Part shown: in pieces, positions 36,434 to 45,247 of the stretch | How the letters are laid out: each line of letters begins with the position of its first letter | Position numbering within the stretch: position 1 is the first letter of the stretch | The notes under the pieces: generated by a model | The model's database searches: none | Told to the model about the DNA's origin: nothing | Seen by the model: the letters and a program-made list of their open reading frames with translations, nothing else | Position numbers and translations under genes: made by a program | From: Myxococcus sp. CA023 | Lineage (GTDB): Bacteria > Myxococcota > Myxococcia > Myxococcales > Myxococcaceae | Assembly (NCBI RefSeq): GCF_010998615.1 | Contig: NZ_JAAEAH010000054.1 | Span: 1 to 64,000, forward strand | Direction of reading: 5' to 3' | Length of the DNA: 64,000 nucleotides

Positions 36434-37486
36434 CTACGGCCGGCGGCGGCCCCCCAACTCCAGCATGTCGCGCGTCACCACGGCCATCCGCGTGGGACCG
36501 CTCATGGCTTCCCCACAGAAGGCGTAGACGAAGTTCGTCTGGGCCTTCCCAGCGAAGGCGGGGTGCTGGAAGAGGTCGTATTCGAAATGCCCCGTCACCA
36601 GGGCCCCCGCTTCCACGGGGGCGTCCTGGAAGCAGGGGACGCGGAGGGAAATCACCTCGGCTTCGCCCGTGCGACTGCCAATCACCACCAGGAAGACGGG
36701 GACGATGGCCACCGGGCGGGGCTCGCCGTAACCGTCGTCGTCTTTCTCCGGCCTGGGCGGAACCCGCTCGTGGGCCAGCACGGGCACCTGGAAGGTGCCG
36801 CGGATCCACGCGGGCCGGCCTTGCTCGTACAGGAACACCCGCTCACCGTGCACGGCGATGCCCGGGGCCTCCGGTGCGGGAGGACTGTCCGGTCGGGCCT
36901 TGAACTGGCGCTCGTCCTCGTCGGGGGCATACCGCACGGGCTCGGGCGGTGGAGGCTGCTGACGCATGGCCTCCAGAAAGCGAGCAACCTCCTCGTCCTG
37001 GTAGCCGCCAGGCGTGGCGCGGGTGACGTGGACCTGCACGCGGTTGGACGTGCGGTCCAGCATCAGCGCCGTCAGCACGTAGTGCCCGGGTTGTTGCAGG
37101 GCATCCAGGCGGAGCGCATCCGTCTGCTCTACGACGGCCAGGGCGCCTGTGCCCGGGGGCTCGGATGGCGGCGGGTCCTGGTCGAACAGCCCCGGCTGCT
37201 CCGGGGGTTCGAACAGTGGGGTGATGTCGAGCGTCCGGTCTTCCAGCCGCACGGCCACGAGGTGGCCGGTGCTCCATGGGTCGTAGATGCGCATCTCCTG
37301 CTGCCTGGCCGCGTACAGCGCCAGCAGGGGGATGCGGTCGATCATCACGAGGTTCGCTTCCGCTGGCGTGTCCAGGAACAGCCCATAGCGTCCCTCGGGG
37401 AGGAACTTGCGCAGCACCCGTGCACTGAACTTGAACGGGTCCGTCCAGTAGTCCTGGCCCTCGATTTCGAAGATGCCCGGTGCCAT
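36434..37486 (-). CDS. Hypothetical protein downstream of the metzincin-like gene
   Basis: A 350-residue product beginning MAPGIFEIEGQDYWTDPFKF; longer starts overlap the previous gene. A central low-complexity stretch (QQPPPPEPVRYAPDEDERQF) separates an N-terminal half and a C-terminal domain reading GTFQVPVLAHERVP and VTGHFEYDLFQHPAFAGKAQ. No signal peptide. It begins five bases after the stop of the metalloprotease-like gene, so it is in the same transcript. No family recognised. It could be an immunity or carrier protein for that enzyme, but this is guesswork. Confidence 0.8.
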   Translation of the reverse strand: MAPGIFEIEGQDYWTDPFKFSARVLRKFLPEGRYGLFLDTPAEANLVMIDRIPLLALYAARQQEMRIYDPWSTGHLVAVRLEDRTLDITPLFEPPEQPGLFDQDPPPSEPPGTGALAVVEQTDALRLDALQQPGHYVLTALMLDRTSNRVQVHVTRATPGGYQDEEVARFLEAMRQQPPPPEPVRYAPDEDERQFKARPDSPPAPEAPGIAVHGERVFLYEQGRPAWIRGTFQVPVLAHERVPPRPEKDDDGYGEPRPVAIVPVFLVVIGSRTGEAEVISLRVPCFQDAPVEAGALVTGHFEYDLFQHPAFAGKAQTNFVYAFCGEAMSGPTRMAVVTRDMLELGGRRRP

Positions 37487-37491
37487 GTCCA

Positions 37492-39729
37492 CTAGGCCTT
37501 CCAGTTCGTCGTGATGTCGAGCGCGTCGCTGGCCCGGATGTAGCGCGTGCACTCCGGGCAGTAGTTGAACTGCACCGTCTTCGTCTGGTCACCCTGGCCG
37601 AAGAGGACGCAGTTGGTGTCGAGCATGAATTCGGCGGGGGTAAAGCTCCTGGCGCCCAGGTCCTTTCCGGCGGCCTTCAATCCATGCGCGCAGTGCGCGC
37701 CCTTGTGGCCGCGGCCTGCATAGAAGAAGCCCGCGGGGATGAAGGCGTCGAACGGGATGCCTGGAATCTGGTGCTTGGAGTTCCGGCCTCGCTTGTCGGT
37801 CGCTTCACCTTTGTTCTCGATGTACGCGTGGCCCAGGTTGTGGCCCATCTCATGGCACAGCGTTCGCGCGACGCCCTCGGCGGTGCCAAGGCCCATGAAC
37901 GGCGTCATCCTTATCTTCCCATGGACGGCGTTGGCGTTCGCCCCCAGCTGGAAGTGACGGAGCCCCACGGTGACCACGATTCGGTGCTCGTAGCCGTTCC
38001 AGCTCAGGTACTGCCAGGGGTCAGTGGGGTCCGTGTTGGGCAGCTTGATCTTGAACTTCTGTGAGGAGACGAAGTCGACCCACTTCGAGGCTTCCGCCTC
38101 GGTCGTTGGAAGCACCTCCGTGGGCGCCTCCCAGTAATCCCAGAGGGAGTTGAGGTCGCTTTGTCCTGGCTCGTCCTCCTGCCAGATGACCTCCTTCCCC
38201 AACCACTCGGTGTCGCCCTGTCTGCGGAAGCCGGTGATGCGCCAGTAGACCTTCTCCACGCCCCATCGGTCCGCGGCGCCCTTGCACACGGGGTTGCGCA
38301 GGGCGGCGAGCTGCCCTTTGACTGTCGCGTGCTCCACCGGGGTGTCCTGGGCCTCGAACACGGCCACGTACTCTCCGGGCGTCGCGGCGGCCACGCTCGC
38401 GTCATCGTCGGACAGCGTCTTGGGCAGCATGTCCGTCCAGACGAGCATGAACCGGCGAGGATCCGCTGGCGCATTGTTGAGGGCGAGGTCCCGGAGGGCA
38501 TCCAGGTCGGTGGGGGCCAGGTACGTACAGTTCTTGTCCGCGGTGAGCCTGGGGTGGACGTACGCGCCCGGCATGATGAAGGTATCCACGCCCCCTCGCG
38601 CCGACAGCAGGGTATTGATGTGGGCCGCCGTGTAGACGGCGCAGAAGGCATCGGGGAAGTTCAGCTCGATGAACAGCGGGTCCAGGATTCGCTTGAGGGC
38701 GGCCTCGAAGTTCGCGTGAGGCCTGGGGGCCGCGTTGTCGTTGTTGACGATTTCGTCCCAGCCCTGGCGCAAGTCGCTGTGGGGGACGACGAACTCGGAC
38801 TCCAGCCGCCGCCAGTTGCAGACCCAGAGTTCGTCGTCGCCCGTGCCGTCATCGAAGCCGACCTGGATGTGACAGCTGTCGCCGCCGGCGTAGCCGAGCT
38901 GGACGTGGAACACGCAGCTGCCACCATTCGCGGGCAGGGCGAGCTGGGCCTTGTAGACGAGGTCCGCCGTCCCCGGCGCCGCGCCCGGGTCCGTGCTGGT
39001 CTGCTCCGCGCCGTTGAGGATGAGCGCCGGACGGGGCGTGGTCCGCTTGCTGTTGGTGGCCTTGAAGGTGACGCACACGCTGAGCTTCTGGTCCTTCAAT
39101 CCGAGCGCCCGGTCATGCGGTGCCACCTCCACCCGCATGATGTTTCCGTTCTCCGTGCCGTCCTGGAGGGGGCGGTTCACATACTGTTTCCAGGGGGTGG
39201 CCTCCGCCCTGCCGTCGGCGTGCGAGATGATTTTCGCCGTCCACGGAAGCTGGGAGACCTTGAGCGTGTAGCTCGCGGCCTCTTCCGTGGAGGCAATCTT
39301 CTCCTCGAGCTTCCATGGGGAGACGACCTCGAGTTGGTAGGCCTTCTTTTCGAGCGGGCCGGTCCAAGCGCCTCCCGTCACCGTGGGCTTCTCGGTCTTC
39401 TCACCCTGCGCCAGGGAGAAGGTGAAGCCCTCCACCGAGCCCTTGGCGCCCTCCTTCAACTGGACGGCGAGTTTCAGGTGCTTGGGCCAGACGCGGAAGG
39501 TGTCCTTGCCAGAGAGGAGCTCCTCCTGGGCCGGCAGCTTGTACTTCCACGAGATGACGTAGTTGTCCTGCCCGGGGGGGACCTTGCCGCAGGTGTGTTT
39601 GTGGCTCTTGGCCGTCGCCGTCTCTTCCTTGTCGTTGCCATCCGTGTTGAGGAGGGTGAACTCGACGTCTTCCTCGGTCTCGACGCCGGCCAGGTCGATC
39701 GGATCGCCCTCATAGACCTCGTATTGCAT
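37492..39729 (-). CDS. Metzincin-like zinc metalloprotease, putative effector
   Basis: 745 residues with no signal peptide. The N-terminal 330 residues look like beta-sandwich domains (EVYEGDPIDLAGVETEEDV; VHPRL region at about 395). The zinc site is HEMGHNLGH (residues 626-634), the HExxHxxGxxH-type metzincin motif with glycine and a third histidine in place. A C-terminal region has cysteine pairs (YCPECTRY). The lack of an export signal, the large multidomain form and the small-protein-rich operon suggest an enzyme delivered by a contractile or similar system, or a cell-associated toxin. Zinc binding is predicted by motif only. Confidence 0.75.
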   Translation of the reverse strand: MQYEVYEGDPIDLAGVETEEDVEFTLLNTDGNDKEETATAKSHKHTCGKVPPGQDNYVISWKYKLPAQEELLSGKDTFRVWPKHLKLAVQLKEGAKGSVEGFTFSLAQGEKTEKPTVTGGAWTGPLEKKAYQLEVVSPWKLEEKIASTEEAASYTLKVSQLPWTAKIISHADGRAEATPWKQYVNRPLQDGTENGNIMRVEVAPHDRALGLKDQKLSVCVTFKATNSKRTTPRPALILNGAEQTSTDPGAAPGTADLVYKAQLALPANGGSCVFHVQLGYAGGDSCHIQVGFDDGTGDDELWVCNWRRLESEFVVPHSDLRQGWDEIVNNDNAAPRPHANFEAALKRILDPLFIELNFPDAFCAVYTAAHINTLLSARGGVDTFIMPGAYVHPRLTADKNCTYLAPTDLDALRDLALNNAPADPRRFMLVWTDMLPKTLSDDDASVAAATPGEYVAVFEAQDTPVEHATVKGQLAALRNPVCKGAADRWGVEKVYWRITGFRRQGDTEWLGKEVIWQEDEPGQSDLNSLWDYWEAPTEVLPTTEAEASKWVDFVSSQKFKIKLPNTDPTDPWQYLSWNGYEHRIVVTVGLRHFQLGANANAVHGKIRMTPFMGLGTAEGVARTLCHEMGHNLGHAYIENKGEATDKRGRNSKHQIPGIPFDAFIPAGFFYAGRGHKGAHCAHGLKAAGKDLGARSFTPAEFMLDTNCVLFGQGDQTKTVQFNYCPECTRYIRASDALDITTNWKA

Positions 39730-39753
39730 GTGGAATTCCTTGTCGGGATGGGC

Positions 39754-40383
39754 TCAGTCGAGCTTGGGCTGAGGGGAAAAGGAGGCCCGGGCGGAGCCGG
39801 AGCGCTGGGGCGTGGCACGGGCTTGGGCGGAGCCCGAGGGCTCCGAAGCGAAAGTGGCCTTGGCGGTGCTCGGAGGCCGCGAGGTGACGGTGGCCGTGGC
39901 GGAGGCGGGGCTTCGCGATGCGCCGGGGTCCTGGGGGACGCCCGAGCGGGATGTCACCTGGGCCTTGGCGTGGAGCGGAGGCCGGCTCTTCACGGTGGCG
40001 ACGGCCTTGGGAATCACGCACCGGACGGGGACGATGATGCTCTTGGTTTCGCTATCGCCCAGGGAGAAGGGCCCGGGAGGCGCGTCGATGCGGTACTTCC
40101 TGGCATGCGCGCCCGTGAGGGTGAGCTGGAGCGAATAGGCGCCAGCTTGCAGCGGGCGGAATGTGACGGCGCCCGAGTCGACGGCGGTGGCACCCTGCTG
40201 TCCCGTCGGGCCGTTGAGCTGGACGGTCGTGTCGCCGATGAGCTGTGCGTTCTCAGGGCACCACACCTGGACCACGACGGTGGCCGCGGTGGCGGGGCAG
40301 CGCATGACGGGGGCGCCCGCATCCGGGGGCACGTTGGCGACGTCCTGGGTCGCGCGGTCGGTCCAGTCAGCGGTTGGTGGCAT
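39754..40383 (-). CDS. Hypothetical protein with a carboxypeptidase-regulatory-like beta-sandwich
   Basis: 209 residues. After a short N-terminus (MPPTADWTDRATQDVANVPP), residues about 30-115 read VVVQVWCPENAQLIGDTTVQ and VTFRPLQAGAYSLQLTL, the pattern of CarboxypepD-regulatory-like/SpaA-type sandwiches. The C-terminal 90 residues are low-complexity (Ser/Ala/Arg repeats such as KATFASEPSGSAQARATPQR), probably disordered or wall-binding. It overlaps the previous gene by 17 bases and precedes the metzincin-like gene by 24 bases. Confidence 0.75.
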   Translation of the reverse strand: MPPTADWTDRATQDVANVPPDAGAPVMRCPATAATVVVQVWCPENAQLIGDTTVQLNGPTGQQGATAVDSGAVTFRPLQAGAYSLQLTLTGAHARKYRIDAPPGPFSLGDSETKSIIVPVRCVIPKAVATVKSRPPLHAKAQVTSRSGVPQDPGASRSPASATATVTSRPPSTAKATFASEPSGSAQARATPQRSGSARASFSPQPKLD

Positions 40384-41050
40384 TGGGGACCTCGCCGCCT
40401 TGCTGCTTCAGCATTCGGAGAATCATCCCGGCCTTCTCCTCGGAGGGAATCGACGTCGAGCGCAGGATGGCGCCGCTCCAGGCCATGGCGACGGTGTCCT
40501 CGAAGCCAGGGCCTTTCACCACGACGAGGTCGGTGAGCAGGGTGATGCTCTTCGGGTCCTGGATGCCGTGGCGCTGCGCGGTGGCGGCACCCGCCTCGAC
40601 GAGCGCGAGCGCGGCGGCGGGGCTGAGGGTGCTCATCCGTTCGGGGAAGACGCGCCGCAGGTGCGCGAGCTGCCGCTCCTGGACGCTGGGCGTCGCGGGA
40701 TTTTCGAAGGCCTGCATCTGGGCGGCGCGGATGGTCAGCGCGCCCTTCCAGGGGCCCTTGGCGACGCCGTGGCCGGGGGCGGAGCGCCGGCACGTGGTGG
40801 CCCAGGTTGTTGCGTCGTAGCCCGGCGTCGTTGCATCCGCGAGCACCTGGCCGAGCGCGAACAGCACGGCCTGTGGCGTTTCTCCCAGCCCCTGCCGGTG
40901 CGCGGTGGTGAGGCCCGCTTGAAGTCTCCGGAGGGCTTCGGACTCGCCCAGGGCGCGGTACTCCCAGGCGTAGTGTTGCTTCAGCGAGGCCAAGGCGTGC
41001 CGCAGCAGCGCCGATGACGCCGCTCCCGCCACGTGGTTCCAGGAGTACAT
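40367..41050 (-). CDS. Hypothetical alpha-helical protein of the metzincin operon
   Basis: About 227 residues from the ATG at 41050; a GTG 18 bases earlier is also possible and neither has a strong ribosome site. It is helical with no membrane segment. The C-terminal part (ALVEAGAATAQRHGIQDPKS with ITLLTDLVVVKGPGFED) resembles small proteins found beside type VI/contractile-system effectors, but I cannot name the family with confidence. It may be an adaptor, chaperone or immunity protein of the operon. Confidence 0.65.
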   Translation of the reverse strand: MYSWNHVAGAASSALLRHALASLKQHYAWEYRALGESEALRRLQAGLTTAHRQGLGETPQAVLFALGQVLADATTPGYDATTWATTCRRSAPGHGVAKGPWKGALTIRAAQMQAFENPATPSVQERQLAHLRRVFPERMSTLSPAAALALVEAGAATAQRHGIQDPKSITLLTDLVVVKGPGFEDTVAMAWSGAILRSTSIPSEEKAGMILRMLKQQGGEVPNATNR

Positions 41051-41144
41051 GGGGGGTAGATATTGCACGTTAAGCGGGGTAGGCGGGAGGACCTGGCTGG
41101 CAGGTCGAACTCGCCTGACGTGAGAGCGTGCCTCCCAAATTCAC

Positions 41145-41990
41145 TCAGGCATTCGCCCAGGCCACCACCGCGCGCTCCAGCCGGTTCGCGGCGAGGTCCT
41201 CGTGGTGGAGGAGGACGTAGGCTTGGTTCGAGCCCCAGTGGAATCCCGAGGCGTTGTCGAAGTCGATGCGCAAGAGTTGCGCGTACGCATGAAGGGCACT
41301 GTCACGCCCGGGAGGCGGTACGAAGGAGTAGGGTTCGTCGAGCCCCGCGCTTCGGTGGCCGGACAGTCGGTGGAGGCCAGGGCGCTGCTCATCCTCCAGA
41401 TAGCCTGAAGGCGTCCACGCGTTCCATGCATCGTGGAGTTGCATGAGCCCAGCAGGTAGCGGCGCTTCCCACTCGGCACCTCCCGGGAGTGACCAGCCGG
41501 GGATGAACTGCATCCGCGTTTCCCAGCGGCCGACGCATCGAGGCGGCGAGACAGGGCGGGCGCGCGCTTCGGTGGGGTCCGGATACCAGCGCACACGGAA
41601 CGCGCTGGCGGTGCAGTCCGGTGCGCGAAGATTGCGGTCGAGCGCGAAGAGGCCACGGCGCGGCAATGTGGCAGGTGTGTCACTCAGTTGAGCGAAGTTG
41701 AGCTGCCCGAGGAAGTGGAAGCCATCCCACGTCAGGTCCGCCTCTTCGACGTAGGGGATGCCGCCGAACTTGCTGTCGAGCGTGGAGAGCACGGGCTGCG
41801 CGGCCCTGTGGCCCATCAGTCTGTGGAGGATGGAAGGCCGGAGGGGCGAGCGAGCGACGCGCTCCGAGCGGATGTACAGACACGGTGAAGGCGCCGTTTC
41901 GAGGAACCGCACGACGTCGGACTCGAGCCCTGGTGTTTGAGAGCGGAGCAGCCGCCGGAGGTCCTCGGGGAGTTCGAGCGGGGGTCTCAT
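41145..41990 (-). CDS. YwqG/DUF1963-like protein
   Basis: 281 residues with the core pattern LSTLDSKFGGIPYVEEADLT and FHFLGQLNFAQLSD, as in YwqG (DUF1963) proteins, then GLFALDRNLRAPDCTASAFR and a tail ending LERAVVAWANA. YwqG-like domains are often found as immunity or accessory proteins beside polymorphic toxins, which fits this operon but does not prove the role. Its start overlaps the stop of the small lipoprotein gene (ATGA). Confidence 0.75.
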   Translation of the reverse strand: MRPPLELPEDLRRLLRSQTPGLESDVVRFLETAPSPCLYIRSERVARSPLRPSILHRLMGHRAAQPVLSTLDSKFGGIPYVEEADLTWDGFHFLGQLNFAQLSDTPATLPRRGLFALDRNLRAPDCTASAFRVRWYPDPTEARARPVSPPRCVGRWETRMQFIPGWSLPGGAEWEAPLPAGLMQLHDAWNAWTPSGYLEDEQRPGLHRLSGHRSAGLDEPYSFVPPPGRDSALHAYAQLLRIDFDNASGFHWGSNQAYVLLHHEDLAANRLERAVVAWANA

Positions 41991-42133
41991 GATGTCTCGG
42001 CGCCCAAGCCTGCTCGCTTCATTGTCTGGGCCACCCGGACGTGGACGATGGGCATCACACCCACCCCCAGACGGGTTGTCGAGCAGCCTGACGCCAGAAG
42101 CAGGACCAGCAGCACGACCCAGCCGCTCATCAT
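41987..42133 (-). CDS. Tiny lipoprotein (48 residues), first gene of the metzincin operon
   Basis: A short frame reading MMSGWVVLLVLLLASGCSTT, then RLGVGVMPIVHVRVAQTMKR to the end. LLASGC is a perfect lipobox with Cys17, leaving a mature peptide of about 32 residues. TGGGGGA lies about six bases upstream of the first ATG, and the stop codon overlaps the YwqG-like start. This structure makes it a real gene despite its size. It may be an immunity lipoprotein or an outer-membrane anchor. There is a second ATG (42130) three bases in. Confidence 0.7.
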   Translation of the reverse strand: MMSGWVVLLVLLLASGCSTTRLGVGVMPIVHVRVAQTMKRAGLGAETS

Positions 42134-42167
42134 GAATGTCCCCCAGGGATGAGTGCCCGCCGCGTCA

Positions 42168-42184
42168 CCCCCGTGTGACGGGGG
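42168..42184. terminator. Hairpin between epsA and the metzincin operon
   Basis: CCCCCGT-GTG-ACGGGGG is a perfect 7-bp stem with a three-base loop, four bases after the epsA stop on the minus strand. It probably ends the eps transcript before the next operon begins at 42133, though without a T-run. Confidence 0.55.
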
Positions 42185-42187
42185 CGG

Positions 42188-43003
42188 CTACTCCGGCTTC
42201 TTCGCACCCGTCCGCTGCCAGAACTCGCGCAGCAGAATCGTGGCGAAGCGGGAGTCATTCAGGATGTACCGCCGCCACAGGCGCTTGGGCTCGTTCACCA
42301 GGCGGTACAGCCATTCGAAGCCCGCGCGCGAAATCCAAACGGGCGCGCGCTTCGCCGTGCCGGCGATGAAGTCCAACCCCGCGCCAATGCCAATGGCCAC
42401 CGTGGGGCCCAGCTTGGAGGTCACCTGCGAAATCCACACCTCCTGCTTCGGGCTGCCCAGCGCCACCAGCAGCAAGTGCGGGTCCTTCTCGCGAATCTTC
42501 GCGACAATCGGGTCGTTCTGCGCGTCACCGCCGTCCACGCGCACCATGGGCGAATCCCAGCCCACCACCTCCACGCCGTACTGCTCGCTGACGATGCGGC
42601 CCACCTTCTCCGCCACGCCGGGGCCCGCGCCCAGCAGGAACACGCGCCACTTGCGCTCCGCCCCCAGCTTCATCAGCGGGAGGATGAGGTCCGAACCGGC
42701 GATGCGCTCGGGCAGCGGCACGTCCATGGCGCGCGAGGCCCAGACGATGGGCATCCCATCCACCACCGAAATCGTGGCGCGTGAGTACGCCTCGCGAAAC
42801 TGCGCGTGGTCCTCGGCCAGCACCACGTGGTCCACGTTGGCGGTGAACACGTAGCCGCCCTGGCGCGAGTCCACCAGTCGGCCAATCTCCGTCACCGCCT
42901 CCTCGAAGGTGAGCTGGTCGATGGCGAGCTGGCCGATGTTCAGGCGCGCTCGGCCAGTGGTGAACGGGGTCTGCGGGGGTACGGGCGTCGCGGCGGAGCT
43001 CAT
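42188..43003 (-). CDS. epsA: EpsA, WecG/TagA/CpsF-family glycosyltransferase
   Basis: Transfers a sugar to a lipid-linked saccharide in exopolysaccharide repeat-unit assembly at the inner face of the membrane. The 271-residue product has the family motifs VFTANVDHVVLAEDHAQFRE, ISVVDGMPIVWASRAM, VFLLGAGPGVAEKVG, LLLVALGSPKQEVWI and VAIGIGAGLDFIAGTAKRAP. Its ATG overlaps the epsB stop (ATGA), so it is last in the coupled epsD-C-B-A order read along the minus strand. Order and families match the M. xanthus eps locus. Confidence 0.9.
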   Translation of the reverse strand: MSSAATPVPPQTPFTTGRARLNIGQLAIDQLTFEEAVTEIGRLVDSRQGGYVFTANVDHVVLAEDHAQFREAYSRATISVVDGMPIVWASRAMDVPLPERIAGSDLILPLMKLGAERKWRVFLLGAGPGVAEKVGRIVSEQYGVEVVGWDSPMVRVDGGDAQNDPIVAKIREKDPHLLLVALGSPKQEVWISQVTSKLGPTVAIGIGAGLDFIAGTAKRAPVWISRAGFEWLYRLVNEPKRLWRRYILNDSRFATILLREFWQRTGAKKPE

Positions 43004-45210
43004 GGCTTCTTCACCGTCAGGTCGAGCACGGTCATGGAATAGGGCGGCAGCCGCTGGGTCAGGGAACCCGCGGCCTTCGCACCGGGAGTCTGCTCGGTGA
43101 ACCCCCCAGGTGCGCCCGAGTAGCCCAGCACGCGCACGCTGTCGAGTGTCCCGCAGCCCTTGAGTTGAATCTGCGCCTGGGCGGCCTGGTCCGGGTCGAA
43201 GTTGAGCACCACCGCCACCATCTTCCCGCCCGCCTCGTCGCGCGAGGCGAACACGCTGGTGCCCTCGGCGGCCTTCGCGGGCACCCACCAGTCCTGGAAG
43301 CGGCTCCCCTTGCCGTCGAAGTTCCGGAACGCGCGGAACGCCCAGAACACCGGCGAGCCCTCAGTGGGGTACTGCCAGAAGTAGGCGGAGTAGATGTTCT
43401 CCTGCGCGAAGCGGCCCAGCGTCTCGGCCTGGGCCAGGCCGCCGCTCATGTGCCGGAAGGCGCCGAAGTTGTACTCGCCAATCGAGATGCGCAGGCCCGG
43501 GTAGTTGTCGGCAATCCACTCCTTCATGCGCGGGATGAGGCGCACGGGCTCGCCAATCCAGGACTCGTCCTTGTACGTGGGGTCCCACAGCCCGCGCGTG
43601 GAGCGGATGCGGCGCGCGTTGGTGGCGGGGTCCGTGTTGCCCTCCAGTCCGACTCCGACGTTCGTCTGTGGATAGAAGTGCAGGTCCACGATGTCGAGCA
43701 GCCGCACGCCCGTCTTCTTCTCGTGCTCGCGAAGCTGCCGCAGGTACCAGGGCAGCAGCGGCATGTTGCCGTGCGCGCGCCGGTCCGAGTGCGGCATCTT
43801 CCCCGGCGTGAAGTCCGCCGCGGACCACAGGTAGTTCGTCCAGCCCCACTCGGCGGGGCCCGCGATGAGGCCCTCCGGGTCTTCCTTCCGCACCACCGAG
43901 CCGTAGGCAATCGTGCGCTCCAGCAGCCCGTCATACGACAGCGGCTCCGGGTGCACGTCGCGGTGCGTGGAGTTCCAGAGCATGGGCTCGTTGTCCAGGA
44001 TGTACGTCTGGACGCTGCGCTGGCCCCGCTCCTGGTCCTTCTTCCGGATGGCGCGGATCCACTCGGCGATGAACTCCGGTGGGGCCTCGGTGCTGGTGAG
44101 CGTCGGCGCGCCGGGCTTCAGCGGCGTGCCATCCCGGGCGAGCCCGTTGCCCGAGCCGTTGTCCTCCTGCTGCTGCGAGCCGAAGCGCGACACCGGGAAG
44201 CCCACCGACTTCGCGTCCTTGGCCACCCAACCCAGGATGGGCACCGTCAGCGCGGACGTCATGCCGTGCTTGCGGTTGGACTCCAGGAAGTCGTCGTAGC
44301 TCAGGCCGATGTCGACGTTCTGGTAGAACCAGTCGTTCGCGGTGTTCCACGCGCCGCCCAGCTTCCAGTTGTAGCGGGACGTGGGGTTGCCGCCCCAGCG
44401 GCGCGTGGTGGCACCCACCTCGTACTGGTGCTTGTCGCGCTTCTCCGTCAACCCGTCGAAGGCGATGCCGTAGATGAGCGGACTGATGCGGTGGCTCGGC
44501 GCGGTGCAGTCGATGGTCATCGGCGCTTCGCGGCCACTGCCCTGGCCCGTGCGTCCGCCCCCCGCAGCCAGCGCGGCGGCCAGTTCGGGCGGCAGCGGCA
44601 CCAGCGACACCTTGTCGAACAGCACCCATTCACGGCCCACGCTCTTGGACGCGCGCAGCACCACGCGGTCGAACGGCTGGCCGCGCGGGTTGAGCTGCTC
44701 CATGGGGATGACGATCTCCGACCACTCACCGTCCTTGCGGACCTGGAGCTCGGGGATGATGGGGACGCGTGGGAAGCTGGCAGCGCCCGGAGCGTCCAGG
44801 CGGACCTCCAGGAACTCGCCGAAGGACTCCGGAGCGCTGAACCGGAACGACAGCGCGCCGAAGGTGCCCTCCAGCTTGGGCCGGTAGAGAATCCACCCGG
44901 CGTAGTTGAACAGGCGCATGCGCGCCGGCGCGCCCTTGGGGAGCTCGCGCTGCGCCCAGCCGAGGTCCTTCCAATCGGAGGACAGGCCTCCGTCGTACAG
45001 CATCACCGGCGTGGTCTGTTCGGTGCCGGCGCCCGGCGTCGTGGCCGCGGCGCCGCTCTTATCCGTTGCGTTGCTCGTGCCCGGCGCTGCCGTGGCCGCG
45101 CTGCTCGCTCCCTGCGCTTCCGCGCCGACGGCCCGCGCCACCGTCACGGTGCCACCGGCCAGCAGCGCACCCGCCAGTACAGCGGCGCCAGCCTTCGTCC
45201 GCGAACGCAT
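43000..45210 (-). CDS. epsB: EpsB, GH44-type glycoside hydrolase
   Basis: 736 residues from the ATG at 45210 (GGAGGA seven bases upstream). An N-terminal export signal (AGAAVLAGALLAGGTVTVAR) and Ala/Ser/Thr linker lead to a carbohydrate-binding-like beta domain (about 65-210) and a GH44 catalytic barrel: RRWGGNPTSRYNWKLGGAWN, TYILDNEPMLWNSTHRDVHP (acid/base Glu near 407) and LRISIGEYNFGAF (nucleophile Glu near 577). These residues fit the GH44 pattern; exact numbering is approximate. Likely trims or cleaves the exopolysaccharide outside the cytoplasm. The adjoining epsC is 37 bases upstream. Confidence 0.9.
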   Translation of the reverse strand: MRSRTKAGAAVLAGALLAGGTVTVARAVGAEAQGASSAATAAPGTSNATDKSGAAATTPGAGTEQTTPVMLYDGGLSSDWKDLGWAQRELPKGAPARMRLFNYAGWILYRPKLEGTFGALSFRFSAPESFGEFLEVRLDAPGAASFPRVPIIPELQVRKDGEWSEIVIPMEQLNPRGQPFDRVVLRASKSVGREWVLFDKVSLVPLPPELAAALAAGGGRTGQGSGREAPMTIDCTAPSHRISPLIYGIAFDGLTEKRDKHQYEVGATTRRWGGNPTSRYNWKLGGAWNTANDWFYQNVDIGLSYDDFLESNRKHGMTSALTVPILGWVAKDAKSVGFPVSRFGSQQQEDNGSGNGLARDGTPLKPGAPTLTSTEAPPEFIAEWIRAIRKKDQERGQRSVQTYILDNEPMLWNSTHRDVHPEPLSYDGLLERTIAYGSVVRKEDPEGLIAGPAEWGWTNYLWSAADFTPGKMPHSDRRAHGNMPLLPWYLRQLREHEKKTGVRLLDIVDLHFYPQTNVGVGLEGNTDPATNARRIRSTRGLWDPTYKDESWIGEPVRLIPRMKEWIADNYPGLRISIGEYNFGAFRHMSGGLAQAETLGRFAQENIYSAYFWQYPTEGSPVFWAFRAFRNFDGKGSRFQDWWVPAKAAEGTSVFASRDEAGGKMVAVVLNFDPDQAAQAQIQLKGCGTLDSVRVLGYSGAPGGFTEQTPGAKAAGSLTQRLPPYSMTVLDLTVKKP

Positions 45211-45247
45211 CACTTCATCCTCCATGGGCGGCGCCCGCCCCACCACG

